This document shows positions 51,821-63,799 of a stretch of 64,000 bases of DNA, piece after piece. Position numbers and translations under genes: made by a program. The notes beneath the pieces are model-generated. The model was not told the origin of the DNA and made no database searches. It was given only the letters and a program-made list of their open reading frames with translations. The stretch spans positions 1,308,501-1,372,500 of the forward strand of contig CM072878.1 of NCBI GenBank assembly GCA_036937835.1, in the 5' to 3' direction. Origin of the DNA: Pampus argenteus. Lineage: Eukaryota; Chordata; Actinopteri; Scombriformes; Stromateidae. Positions within the stretch are counted from its first letter, which is position 1. Each line of letters starts with the position of its first letter.

Positions 51821-53573
51821 CGCGCATGCATGCGTGCGTGTGTGTGTGTGTCTTACGTTTGTAGTTGATTCTGGTGATGGTGTCTCTATTGAGCATCCGG
51901 TTGAGGAAGGCGTTGGAGTTTTCAGAGAGCTGAGAGAGGGGGGGGTCAAATATTCAGCATAAACCACAGTACAACATACACACACACACACACACACACA
52001 CAGTATTGCCATTCTAGCATTAGTATAATTGCGATCTGTAATACACAACTGACTGTATATTCTGTATCTACCATATGTTATGAGCTCTTTAACGAATGCA
52101 TGTGTTCATTGTGTTCCACTGACCTTTATAAAGATGGAGACTACAGCGATGCCATGAGGGCTCTTAGCTGCCTCGGTGTAGTTGGCATACAGGTCCTGGT
52201 TATAATGGATCAGCTGGACCTGAAAGAGGGACACAATGATTCTTCAGTCTGTATGGTGTTCATGCTTCAGTGGAGTCCAGCCCTCGAGTAGACTCTCAAA
52301 TCACATGTATAATACGCTTCTAGTATTTTGGCAGCGATACCTGTAATTTAACTTAGTAAGTCTTGTGTCAAGTAACTAAACTCAGTTAGTAAATCTTACT
52401 CTCTGACGTCTAGCAGCAGGTCAGTGTCAGTGTACTAATACTGAAGGCCCATTTGAACTAAACATGCATCAGTAGTGTGTTTATAACACAGGGTGCTTAT
52501 TCTGTGTTAAAGAACTGGAGGCATATAAGTATATCCACTTCTATACACCCGCTGTATCATCTCTTTTGTCTGTACTGGGACATTTACACTTCCAGCATTA
52601 TGTTCTCAGGTTTCATTTTACTCAATGAAAAGTTATTAAAGATGGAATAAAATCTTCCTGGATGAACAAGATTGGCAACTATCTACTGGATCAGCAAATG
52701 CAGACATATTATCAAGAACCTTGATCTTAATTTGTTTGTGACTGTCATCTTCTGCTGCTTATCTGGATCAGGCTTGTGACGCCTGGTAGTTCCCAAGACC
52801 TTCCCTGACCAGAAGGGACATTTGATCCCTCAAGAGCGTCTATTTGGGATTCCTAAACTACATGAACTGGTTACACTCGGATGTCTCATCTCCTGTCTCT
52901 CACGGTGAGCACAGCCACCCTGCAAATGAAACTTATTTTGACTTCTTTTGTCCGTGATCTTGTTCCTTCATTACCCAAAGCTCATGACTATCAGTGAGGG
53001 TTGAAGCGTAGGTCGACCAAGATAAAGGTAAACCAAGGGCTTCATCTTCAGACTCAATGCCTGCAACACTGCTGCATCAAAAGACCTGTCATCATACCCT
53101 AAACACCCTTTCACTTGCAGCATCTCACTCCCATGTACAAGCCACAGACTTTCTTATGGAAAAACATCTAGTGGATTGTTTTCTAGATTCTATGTGCTAG
53201 TCGGCTTCATACACCCAGCTGCATCCTCTACTCACAGTAGCTGAAAAGGTTTTGGTTCAATGAATTTTGACTCAACAAACAACATCACTTCTGCCACCAG
53301 AATAGCTCTGCGTCCTACAGATTTAAAACCACAAACCCAATCTGCATATCAAGAGAGAGAAGCATTTCAAATGTGTACCGCTTCCTTTCAACATCTCCAC
53401 ACCGTGTTGAGATCACTGTCTGGTTCCAGTATCAACAGAAAAGCTCAGAGACGAGAAAACATGGTTTAAATTCATTTTGAGGTAGATAACAAGGTTTGAG
53501 GTGAGCTTTGAAAACAAGATCAGATCTGAAAAGTTTATTTCTCAATGAGAGAAGACTGCATCACAATAATGTC

Positions 53574-53621
<48 letters not shown>

Positions 53622-53942
53622 TCCTGTATATGGTAACCGAGTCATTAATCATAATTTGCTATCTGCAATCATCTTATCAGCCTGTCAGCATCCCTTACTC
53701 TGTTGCTAATGCAGATGTTGGTTCATGAGTGTGTTTTCTTCCTTCCTTCATCTCACCTCTCCAGGAAAGCCCTGTCCGTTGAGGAGGTGCTCTGAACCCT
53801 GGGAGTCTTCACTACCAAAGTGGAGGCGGACCTCCTCCAGCCTGTAGCTGTAACCCAGCGGGCCCCCTGAGATGTTGACCAGGTGGGCTTTGTCGGGCCG
53901 CAGGGACACGTGCTTGCCCGTGTTGTACATGGTGCACCCCAT
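44333..53942 (-). CDS. ca10: Carbonic anhydrase-related protein X (CA10), C-terminal six exons
   Basis: Secreted, catalytically inactive carbonic anhydrase relative; CA10 is known as a neurexin ligand in neurons. Minus-strand exons: 53942-53757, 52219-52124, 51929-51857, 50753-50599, 48932-48758 and 44355-44333. They join in phase (708 bases, 235 codons plus TAG) with GT-AG junctions. Key blocks are GKHVSLRPDKAHLVNISGGP, GSEDSQGSEHLLNGQ, VQLIHYNQDLYANYTEAAKS, FLNRMLNRDTITRINYK, ITIPPCYETSTWILINKPVY, MHSLRLLSQN, CIRTNINFS and VNQWLLK-stop. The zinc ligands are broken: VRLHFG has Arg and QLIHYN has Gln where active enzymes have His (His94 and His119 numbering); only the middle His remains. The last ~235 of the usual ~328 residues are present; signal peptide and N-terminal exons lie past the right edge. 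Whether it is ca10a or ca10b is not resolved. Confidence 0.96.
44364..44640. repeat. (GGAGA)n polypurine satellite against the last ca10 acceptor
   Basis: About 275 bases of GGAGA pentamers with GGGGA variants and a few G runs at the right end. On the ca10 strand this is an uninterrupted pyrimidine tract ending only a few bases before the CAG acceptor at 44356-44358. It therefore replaces the normal polypyrimidine tract of the last intron. Confidence 0.96.
46642..46667. repeat. (GT)n microsatellite
   Basis: About 13 GT units in the last ca10 intron. Confidence 0.9.
46950..47413. mobile_element. MITE with TTAA target sites and AGGGATAGTT ends
   Basis: Left end TTAAAGGGATAGTT at 46950-46963 and right end AACTATCCCTTTAA at 47400-47413 are exact reverse complements, giving TTAA on both sides. 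Length is 464 bases with no coding capacity. TTAA duplications are made by piggyBac and Kolobok transposases; this terminus is common in fish MITEs. Sits in the last ca10 intron. Confidence 0.88.
50171..50237. repeat. (AC)n microsatellite
   Basis: Near-perfect AC run with one GG interruption, inside the ca10 intron downstream (minus strand) of exon 50753-50599. Confidence 0.97.
50842..50891. repeat. (GT)n microsatellite
   Basis: About 25 GT units, about 90 bases upstream (minus strand) of the acceptor of ca10 exon 50753-50599. Confidence 0.97.
51138..51183. repeat. 11-bp tandem repeat, unit AAATATACAGG
   Basis: Four consecutive copies of an 11-base unit in a ca10 intron. Confidence 0.85.
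51745..51852. repeat. CA/CG-rich repeat starting beside a ca10 splice donor
   Basis: On the minus strand the donor of exon 51929-51857 reads GTAAGA and is followed at once by about 100 bases of CACACA with CGCACG and CATGCA interruptions. CA repeats just inside a donor are known binding sites for hnRNP L. Confidence 0.95.
51978..52002. repeat. (CA)n microsatellite
   Basis: About 12 CA units in the short ca10 intron between exons 52219-52124 and 51929-51857. Confidence 0.9.
53577..53619. repeat. (GT)n microsatellite
   Basis: About 21 GT units, about 140 bases downstream (minus strand) of the ca10 exon 53942-53757 donor. Confidence 0.96.
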
Positions 53943-56271
53943 CTGGAGAGGAGATGAGACAGAGAGAGATGGGTGTTAATGATACAACGCCTGTGATTTT
54001 AATACTACTCCAATAGCACTGCAACACACTGAGAACTGTACTGTGTGTTATGAAGACGGGTTATTGAGCGATGTCATTGTGAGATTGTTGTCATTGTCAG
54101 AATATCAGTGAGCCGATGGTGAAACCAACAAGTTGTTTTTGTGCCTCAAACTGCAGCAGTTACAGAAGATTGATGGAAAGGTGCAGAATTAGCTGTTAGC
54201 ATCTTAGAGGCCTGTATATTAATACGGTAGTGGATAGTTTTGCATTAATTAAGACGCCCATTTTAAAGGTGCTACTTGTCATAATAGCCCTGGCTATTAA
54301 GTGAATGAAGTATTATTATTGTTTATTTATAAGTGTAACATATGCTACTGGACACTACTGTAATGAGCCCTTTTTATTTTTAACATGGGTAATCTCACTG
54401 AGTCCCAGCAGCACCGTGGCCCACTTACAGAGCTGCACCAGCTTTGTCTACTGAATGGAAGAGAATGAAACAGTGGATGTGCTGTGATGTATGACTAGGC
54501 TTGCTGTAACCTCTTTTATAAATGTCTTTCATGGAGGCTTTAATGAGCTGATTTTCTCTGCCTAATTATGGTACAAGAGGACAGTTCTGCTTCACTTGTT
54601 CCTCTGAATTTCAATGCTAAGATATAAAATCAACTAAAGGCGATGTATGCTGTAGGCGGGACAAAAGATCTGCTGAGTGACATCTTGCTTGGCGGTGTGT
54701 TCATGTACCATAAATAAAGAAGGAATAACATATATAATATGTAATATGTTATGGACCTAGTAACCTTTTTGGATTCTTCTACTTAACACAAAGAAACAAA
54801 GCTGACCAAATCAAAGAAACATTTATTATAATTTATTTCATTTTAAATATTTATGAGGATCTCGATGTATATTTACAGGGAACTGAGATCCTGTAGTTCA
54901 TTTATGTGCACAGCAAATAATAAATCAAAAAACCAAACTTTACACCAGAAAGTTGAGTTGTGTTTCCTCAAAGGTTCGAGGCAGGTTTATTCCAGCTCAC
55001 CTCCACACAGATGCCTTTATGCACAATATGCCACATCTATATGTTTCTAGATTGAGTGCATCTGTAGAATAACGTCTTGTTTATTACGTCTTCCTTTGTA
55101 TTCAGTGCAGGATCTTTGTGCCTTGCTTTGTCCTGTTACACGAGACAACATTTCTCCGTATTTACTGTCAGTACCAAATAAAGTGATTCTGTTTGTGAGG
55201 ATTCAAACAGCTTTTCCTGTTGTTCTTATGGCCCCCCGAGCCACATGCTGCCAGCTCCTCACAACGGCCCTGGCAACACATAAAGCATTAATGCCAACCA
55301 TATCCATCATACATATTATATGACATTCACATATTCATTACTGCTGTTTGTATATAATAAATGAGGAGAAAGCACTGAGCCCCGGTTTAATTGTGGCATG
55401 CCACTGCTGGGCTCGTATGAAATTAAAATATTATTCAGCAGCCTGGAATCAATTCACAGGATAATCCTTAAAGAAAAGCACAACATTATTTTAAAAGAGG
55501 CAAAGGATTTAAAATCTAAAAATTCACCTTTGACGTCACTCAACAACAGGTTCAGTCACAGGCAGCACAGAGACAAGTACGTTCCTGGGACATTACACAT
55601 ATTTCTCAAAAGACTGGGAAACATATTCATATTCATATCCTCATTCAACACAACCTCTGAAATTCAGAAACAACAGTTTGACTGGTCACGGTTTTTTTCT
55701 TTTTACTACATTAATTTGTAACGTAACACTGCAGTAATGTCGTATCCAGGATACTGTTACATTCACAAAATAAAAGCCTTTAATACATTAAAAGTAAGAA
55801 TACAAACAATAAAGCACAAACTAAAGCAAAGAAGCCAAGAAGGGTTATACGAGAACGCCATAAGTCAGATATGTTTATTCTTCATCTTTGTTTCCTACTT
55901 CTGTTATCTTTGTAAACTGTGTGTGTGTGAAAATGACTCGAAGTTCAACTGCACGTCTTGCTGTCTGCATGTAGCTACCAGTAGCGGCGTAGTCCTGAAC
56001 ATAATTCGAGGCAGCGACCATCTCAAGGCGTTTGGTGGTTACAGTCGCTGATGTTAAAAAGTGCCTTTGTCTAGCGCAGGGAGAACAGTGCACAGGTGGG
56101 AGGAACGCTTAAAGCTGTAGATGTGTTTAAATCAGCATCAGAAGTCACATTTAATGTTGTTTGAAGCAGGAACCTTTCATCCTCTTGCATCTGCTTTATA
56201 TTTGCACGAGAAGCTTCTCCTTCAGCAGCAGATACGTTGACACGTCTGCAGCCTCTGGACCACTGTGTTTA

Positions 56272-56305
<34 letters not shown>
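56272..56305. repeat. (AC)n microsatellite
   Basis: About 17 AC units in the long ca10 intron. Confidence 0.95.
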
Positions 56306-56307
<2 letters not shown>

Positions 56308-59300
56308 CTCTACACTCATCAGACTGGTACATTATAACTCGATATTCTTTCTGTTCCGCTCACAGGAGCCGATTAATCCTTCGTGTCATTACCTTTTAAT
56401 TTATTGTTTTGCATTTTGTTTGTTTGTTTGTTTGTTTACTGACTTTTATAGCCTCCTTAAGCATGCTGTCAAGTGGGGAATACATGACTCAGGCCTGGAC
56501 TACTTTTTGAATTTTGTTTGTGCAGAGAAAATGATGAATGAACTTTGGTAAATGGAACAAATTGTCTTCATTGATATTTCAGAATGAATCTATTTGTATG
56601 AGTGCTTCTTGTATAAGGAACAAAAAGGCCAAAAACACCTACAGCTATAATCCTAAATGATCTGAATAGTGTTTTTGTGTTTAACATTCATTTCTTAAAC
56701 ATTGCATTTTAATAACAGCTGCTCCTACAGATGAGCAACACAGAAGCTGAGATATCAAACGATATTTACATCTTTTAATAAAACTGCACTCGATTGCAGA
56801 GTTGTTGTACAGCAGGGGGGATTTGGCAAAGGCGTGTGGGAGCTCCCTGCACTGGGTTGAGGAAAACAAATCAAACACACTCCAAGTAATTGAGTACAAA
56901 TAGGTTAAAGCCGTTTGAAGTGTGGTCTAAGAAAACTAAACCAGCATGAGGTAAATCTTCAAAGCCTCGGTCTGTTTTCTGTCAAGCATGATGAATCAAA
57001 ATCAAATGTATGAAGAGAGAGACGAGGCTGAAAGACAGAAGGGTTGACGGAGAGAAAGACACGAGACAGAAGGAAAGAGAGAAAGACACGAGACAGAAGG
57101 AAAGAGGAAGTAGAAAAGTAGAAAAGCCCGAATCGGAAGGTGCGAAAGAAAAATGTGACACAGATGAACTAGATTGGATGCAGAAATGAGAAGACGAGGT
57201 GAGGATGGAAAAGAGACTATAGAGAGAGGATGGAGATAATATTAATAACGGCAAAGATGTAAGTGAAGAAAAGGAGAGCTGATGGCTGAGTGGTTGAGGA
57301 GCTGGACATGAAATGAGGTCTGCTCTAATGAGGATTCCCTGCAGGCTCCAACCCTGCTGACAAAGAGGAGAAACGGAGCAGCATTTCATGTTTGTCTCTC
57401 TTCAGCAAATGTAAATGTGTGATTGAAGCGCTCATCGTTAGCTTTCAGCTCCATCAGCCGCTCTTACTGGGTCGTTACGCTGGATGAGATTACTAACTGA
57501 ACGTTGTAGGGAGGTTCAAACACCAACCAAACACAGTTACTGTATGTCAGGGTAACGGAGACAAGGAAACAATGATGAAGAGTTAGAGTATCACCACAGT
57601 TATTACAAACTCAACTCCTTCATAGTTACTATGGTAACAGGAGCGATTCTGTTCTTTCTCAGGTGTGTGACATCTAGAAAAATACTGTATTATATTAAAT
57701 ATTAGTTTTATAGCACACTCATTTTTTTTCTCGTATTGCTGTTGGTTTACTTAACAAGAGAAACTGGAAGGTTTCCCCTGCAAAAAGAATAAAAATAAAA
57801 AAAGAGAGAAAAAGGAATGAGAAACAAAAAACAAGTCAACGAGTCAAACAATTACACATCCAGAAGAAACCATGAAATATGGAATTAGTAGGATTAACAC
57901 AGAAAGGTCAGAATAATAATGAGATGTTGCTTTAAAAATCTGATGGAAAATAAATGGCACAAATGAGACAAACTTCAATGATTGACAGATGGAAATAGGT
58001 TATGGGAGAGTTTTAGAGACATGGAGACAGTTTTAGATGGAAAGAGAAATGGGTTTGGAAAAGCTTCAGCTCCTCTGAGAAAGAGTAAAGGAAATGAAAT
58101 GCTAATATTTAAAAGAGTAGAAGTGATCAGTCCCACCTGGGCCGGGGCTGTAATAGGCCACTGCATAATGCATGTCACCCAATGAGCACACAGTGAGGGC
58201 CAAGGTTTTAATTTAAGACCTCTGCTCTGTCGGTATCTATTAGAGACAAGCTCTTTGGCTATCCCTCTGTTGACACTGTGGGTTTAGTTATCACACTGAA
58301 GGACGGGGAGTAGAAAGCTCTGCTTTGCTTGCTCTTTCACAGCATTATGCTGCTAGAGGCTGGTGATTTTCAGCCACTCTTGCCCCCTCAGGGATGTCAG
58401 CTAGGCACTCGTGATGAAGAGACACGACCCTGCAGGGCTGAGCATCTCTTAGCAGGATAATCCCCACTCCAAAAAGATGTTTACTGCTGCTTTTCACCAG
58501 AGATATGCTGAAATCTGATTACATTAAAATTACCGCGCTAACCTGAAATCTAATTCAAGATAAGAAGATGCTCATTGGATTGGTTTGAAATGAAATGATG
58601 CATTTACAGTAAGAAACTTGCACTAAATGAAAATACTACATCATGTTTTTAGAAGTCAGTCATGCATACGAACAATAACTTCCTATTCCAGTAACATTCA
58701 GTTTAATATTTACCCTTATTAGTTCTCATCTCCACCAACTCTCTAAGAACATGTGATCGTAAGCTGCTAAATGTTCACCAACGTTGCTGCTGGGTGGGCA
58801 GTGCACAGTGGGCTCATCAGTGGTAATTGGACTCATGGAAATATGTGTATAGGAATCATCAATGTGATTATTGCTTTCAGAAGAGCAGTTGGCCCACGTA
58901 ACCTTCAGCCAATGTGAGGCTATTGACATTTAGCTTTGAAGGTTATATATTTTCCAGCACTTCTTCATATCTAAAACAAATTCAGCATCTCCAAATCCCT
59001 CATTAGACACTAAGTACCTCCATCTTTTTAATTTTCTTTATCTATTTATTTATTATATGACTGCACCTCTGCAGCCATAACAAGCTCCGTTTGTAAACTG
59101 CAGAATTTATATAATCAAATATTGGCCTTCCTTTTTTCATACAACTATTACATCTCTGAGCTCTTCACTGCATTTGGGTATTCATGGCCTCGAAAAGCTT
59201 TAAACACATGTTTTTCTACTTAAATGTTCGAATGTGAAATTGCCTCGAGGGCTTCAGTTGAAAGTTTATAGGTCAGTGAAATGTTTGGGTCATATAGTCT

Positions 59301-59687
59301 CACTGGTGTTTTGGTCTTATTTGAAACCGCTTTATTTACTTTCAATAGCAGCAGATGGTTTAACTCATATAGTCAAGATGTCATGAAATCATAGATTTAG
59401 AAAAAAAAACAAATAATGCAACAGAGTCATAATATGGAAAAAAGTCATAGATTTTGCAAAAGCTGAAAACAAGATTTGAGCATGAACACCTCGGAGCCGT
59501 TTCAATGTGCTTCTGCTAATTATTTTTCTTTAAAGCTGCTCTACAGCAGGTCGCTTCAGCTTCTGCACTGAAAACCTTCATTTCATGTTCTGCAGGCAGA
59601 ACCGATTTCCTGCCAGAGACTAGAATTAACACCAGAATTTAATTTGAGCAGAGACGCCATGACTGTTACCTGGAGCATGAGGGGACA

Positions 59688-59817
59688 ACACACACACGCA
59701 CGCACGTACGCACGCACGCACACACACACACACGCATACGCACACACACACACGCACGCACGCACACACACACACACACACGCATACGCACACACACGCA
59801 CACACACACGCACACAC
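59688..59817. repeat. CA/CGCA compound microsatellite
   Basis: 130 bases of CACA with CGCACG and CGCATACG interruptions. Frames with repeated Cys-Val or His-Thr across it are artefacts. Confidence 0.95.
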
Positions 59818-60478
59818 TTTCAGAATCAAATTATAATCATAATTATTATTATTTTTTAACCTCAAAAGTCGTGCTAACAGATTTTGGCTGACAGGGTGAA
59901 TTGAGCTGGTGAGATATGAATCATAAATCTTTGTGGTTCTATAACAGGCTGGTTTGGTTTGTGGATGTTGTTGTTGCTGGATGATGCTGATGCTGGCGGG
60001 ACGTACAGGAGAAACACACAGCCGTATTTCACAGGGTTTTAAAATCTGTGACGCTGTCTGCTTCTGACTCCAGACTTTATTTTAAACTCTTAAACTTTAC
60101 TCGTGTCCAGTTCAGACGTCTCATCAGCAGGAAACGTCCTAAAGTAGAACGTTTCTACTTTACAGGTATAACCAATACTCATAGTAAAGACAACTACACA
60201 CTAGACCTACATAAAGCTAACACATTCATCCACAGTGCTCTTGTATTGAGGGTCTATAACAACAGTTATGTTTGAGAGACAGACTTCAGATCTTATGAAT
60301 TATGCCTGTAGAAGACATTATAACGGCTGCATATTTAACTCTGTAGCAGTTAAAGTTACTTTTGGCCTCATAAAATGAACAAATATCTGTGATCAAAAGG
60401 AAGCAGATATACTGCGTTAGCATCACACTGATCCATGATTCTCTGATCTATTTTATAAAGGGGCTCTTTATGCTGAGC

Positions 60479-60502
60479 ATGTGTGTGTGTGTGTGTGTGT
60501 GT
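60479..60502. repeat. (TG)n microsatellite
   Basis: About 12 TG units in the long ca10 intron. Confidence 0.9.
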
Positions 60503-60589
60503 AAGGCAGAAAGAGGAAGACAGATAGGCTGTCAAAATGATTAATTCCCTGTTTGTATGACCCCTCACTCACCTCTGTCGCCTTCCATC

Positions 60590-60870
60590 TCCTCTCCTCC
60601 TCTATCTCCTCTCCTCCTCCTCCTCCATCTCCTCTCCTCCTCCTCTATCTCCTCCATCTCCTCTCCTCCTCCTCCTCTCCTCCTCCATCTCCTCTCCTCC
60701 TCCTCCTCTATCTCCTCTCCATCTCCTCTCCTCCTCCTCTATCTCCTCCATCTCCTCTCCTCCTCCTCTATCTCCTCCATCTCCTCTCCTCCTCCCCCTC
60801 CATCTCCTCCTCCTTCTCCATCTCCTACTCCTCCTCCTCCTCCATCTCCTCTCATTCTCTTACCTCTCTC
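60590..60870. repeat. CTCCTC/ATCTCC minisatellite
   Basis: Roughly 280 bases built from CTCCTC and ATCTCCTCT words, with longer blocks repeated (ATCTCCTCTCCTCCTC). Entirely pyrimidine-rich on the + strand. Pro/Ser-rich frames through it are not considered genes. Confidence 0.93.
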
Positions 60871-61069
60871 TCTCTCTTTTTTTGTTCTTGTTTCGTCTCC
60901 TTCAACCTCCTGACTTGTTCTCCCTCGTTTTGTTCTTAACTTCGCTCCTTTCACCTCCTTAATCACCTCCTTAATCACTACCTTCTTTCTGGTTTTTTTC
61001 TTTAATCTTCCTCATTATACTTGGTCCTCTCTTAACTTTTATCTTGTCACTCAAGTCAAATTGATCCTT

Positions 61070-61672
61070 ACCTGCCTCCTCTCATTCCTCCTCTCATCCC
61101 TCCTCTCATTCCTCCTCTCATCCCTCCCTTTCATCCCTCCTCTCATCCCTCCTCTTATCCCTCCCTTTCATCCCTCCTCTCATCCCTCCTCTCATCCCTC
61201 CTCTCATCCCTCCTCTCATCTCTCCTCTCCTCTCATCCCTCCTCTCATCCTCCTCTCATCCCCCTCTCATCCCCCTCTCATCCCTCATCTCATCCCTCCT
61301 CTCATCCCTCCTCTCATTCCTCCTCTCATCTCTCCTCTCATCCCTCCTCTCATCCTCCTCTCATCCCCCTCTCATCCCTCCTCTCATCCCTCCTCTCATT
61401 CCTCCTCTCATTCCTCCTCGCATCCCTCCTCTCATTCCTCCTTTCATCCCTCATCTCATTCCTCCTCTCATCCCTCCTCGCATCCCTCCTCTCATCCCTC
61501 ATCTCATTCCTCCTCTCATCCCTCCTCTCATCTCTCCTCTCATCCCCCTCTCATCCCTCCTCTCATCCCTCCTCTCATTCCTCCTCTCATCCCTCCTCTC
61601 ATCCCTCCTCTCATTCCTCCTCTCATCCCTCCTCTCATCCCTCCTCTCATTCCTCATCTCATCCCTCCTCTC
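61070..61672. repeat. 12-bp minisatellite, unit CTCATCCCTCCT
   Basis: About 600 bases, roughly 50 units, of CTCATCCCTCCT with CTCATTCCTCCT, TTTCATCC and shortened variants. On the ca10 transcript strand it reads AGGAGGGATGAG, with a GGG in many units at 12-base spacing. Confidence 0.95.
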
Positions 61673-62138
61673 CCCCCGTTCACTATAAAGTAGTGAAACA
61701 TCCATCTTTTGTTGAGGTTGTTGTTGGTTTTCTGATTTTTTTGTAGATTCCAACAGTACTAAACATCTAAACAATATAAATGATCCTCTGTCTATTCTTA
61801 CTGTAGCTGAAATCTCCTTTTAGAACTGTGCATAACTAATTTTGAAACTAATTCTTATTTTCTGATGTTTCTCTGATGTTTCGTCATTAATGTGACAGTA
61901 GAACAACTCCTGACTGATCCTGTCAGCATGTCGGGAGATTTAAATAACTCACGTATGGTTCCTGCTGCAGGAAATAATCTTACAGATGAAAAGAGCATCA
62001 GGATGTACGCAGATGTCACACAGATTACCTTCAGTGACATGAAGTGACATTAATCTAACGGTTCAGTTTCCTTTTAACGATATTTCAATGTTTAATAGAT
62101 GCAAAATTGTAGAGAAAACTAATAGAGGCATGAAAGCA

Positions 62139-62545
62139 ACATTTACTCATGTACTGTATACTTCTACATTTCAGAGGGAAATATTTTACTTTTTACTGCA
62201 TTCATTATATTTGACATAAGAACACACATTGTTAAAGAGTAAACCAGTTGCATCTTGTATGAAATGACAATGGCTCCATGTTTCAGATGTCTATGAATTT
62301 AAACTTCTCACATGGTTTTATTTCAATAAATGTTAAAATGATCCAATATTTCACCAAAAAAATCAAAAAAGATTAACAAGAGGAAAAAGTCCAAAAACTG
62401 AAGACATTTGTGTATCAGAACTTAGTTTTTTGTTCTTTCCTCTCCTATTAATCATCTCACGACTATATAAGATTTATCATTTATCATGTGACCCTCCTCA
62501 GGGTTAAAGGTAGTTAAAACGAGCTCCACCTCCAGCAGCTACAAC
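62139..62545 (-). mobile_element. Second copy of the composite MITE, inverted
   Basis: The reverse complement matches the composite at 18.4-19.1 kb. It has the outer element (CTTCTACATTTCAGAGGGAA, ACTTTTTACTGCATTCA), then the inner hAT-like unit (CTCACATGGTTTTATTTCAA, TGTATCAGAACTTAG), then the other outer flank (GAGCTCCACCTCCAGCAGCT). Inner and outer parts join at the same places in both copies. The inner right terminus is partly deleted here. Confidence 0.7.
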
Positions 62546-62909
62546 ATTAGCATGCCAACAGAGCAGGAAACGGGAACATAAGATCAAAATGAATGATGCA
62601 AATGTAACACAATCACTAATTACCAACACGGAGACGAGTGTAATTTGCCTGTTGGCCCTGAAGATCAAACTCAGCTCTCCTTTAACTTTAACTCCCAGGA
62701 TAATGTTATTCAACGTGACATCAAAATTAAATGAAATTTAATAAAGAGGTCCAAACTGTCTCTGGGTTAGTTAATGAGAGACTGTCGTCATGGATCCATT
62801 ACTGTGCGGCTGAGTGGGTGTGTGCACGTAAATGCATGTGCCTGTGCCTTTGTGTACTGGTGTCAGTCCATGAGATATAGGATATGACTAATGAACTGTC
62901 ACTTCCACA

Positions 62910-62929
62910 ACACACACACACACATACAC
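62910..62929. repeat. Short (CA)n run
   Basis: About 8 CA units followed by TACACG in the long ca10 intron. Confidence 0.8.
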
Positions 62930-63799
62930 GTGTACTGCACAATTTATTAGTAAAATGTCAGCATGCTGCAGAACATTCAAAGTGTGTGTGAAGACAGTCA
63001 TTTGTTATATCTGGAGGTCTTATCACAGCGCTGTGTAGCATCTCTGCTGTGGATGTGAAGGTCACTCTGTCACTGCATCGGATGGAAATGAAGTTGATGG
63101 CCTTTTCAGAGCAGCATGGTCACAAGATGACAGATAATAGACTGCAGGCTGATATTGTTATTGATAGGCTGTTAATACACCCCCCCCCTGGACCCGCCTT
63201 ATCTGTTTGTTCAAAATGACAGTAAACGGGAGTGTGTTAAATTGTATTGAGCAAGCAATTCTGTTGTGAACTGTGAATCACTACCTCACCATTATGATGT
63301 CACCTGACTGTCTAAAGGAGAAGCTACTGATGTGCACCGATCAGCTGACACACGTCTTTCACACCTGATCACAATGACATCACTGGACAGATTCAGAGGA
63401 GGAACAAAGACACAATGTAAAATCAAGTTTACACTGTGAGAATAAAGGGGTCAATCCCAGATCACACTGATATACGTCCATCATGGCAGATTTGACAACT
63501 GAATCGATGATATTCTGACAGACGCAGGACTACTACTATATTTCTATTTACATACATCAGACATTAATGACACAACCTCAAAGTGATATCATGCAATAGA
63601 CGCATCACACAGTGTGGAATGCAATAAACTTACACCATCGTTGTTTTCACTCATTAACAAATAATTAGTCATCCTTCACCAAATGTACTGATATCTGAAG
63701 GTTGTTTTTTTTGAGTGCTAAATATAAAAATGTCTATTTTTTTATTACTTTAGAATAAAGTTCAGGACGTTTAAAAGTTAAATGTTCAGGTGTGCGTTT

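Noticed and set aside
60553..60939. 128-codon Ser/Pro/Leu frame
   Set aside because: CTCCTC minisatellite, no conserved protein features.
61061..61693. 210-codon Pro/Ser/His-rich frame
   Set aside because: It is the dodecamer minisatellite in one frame; the opposite strand is equally open with Arg/Glu/Asp.
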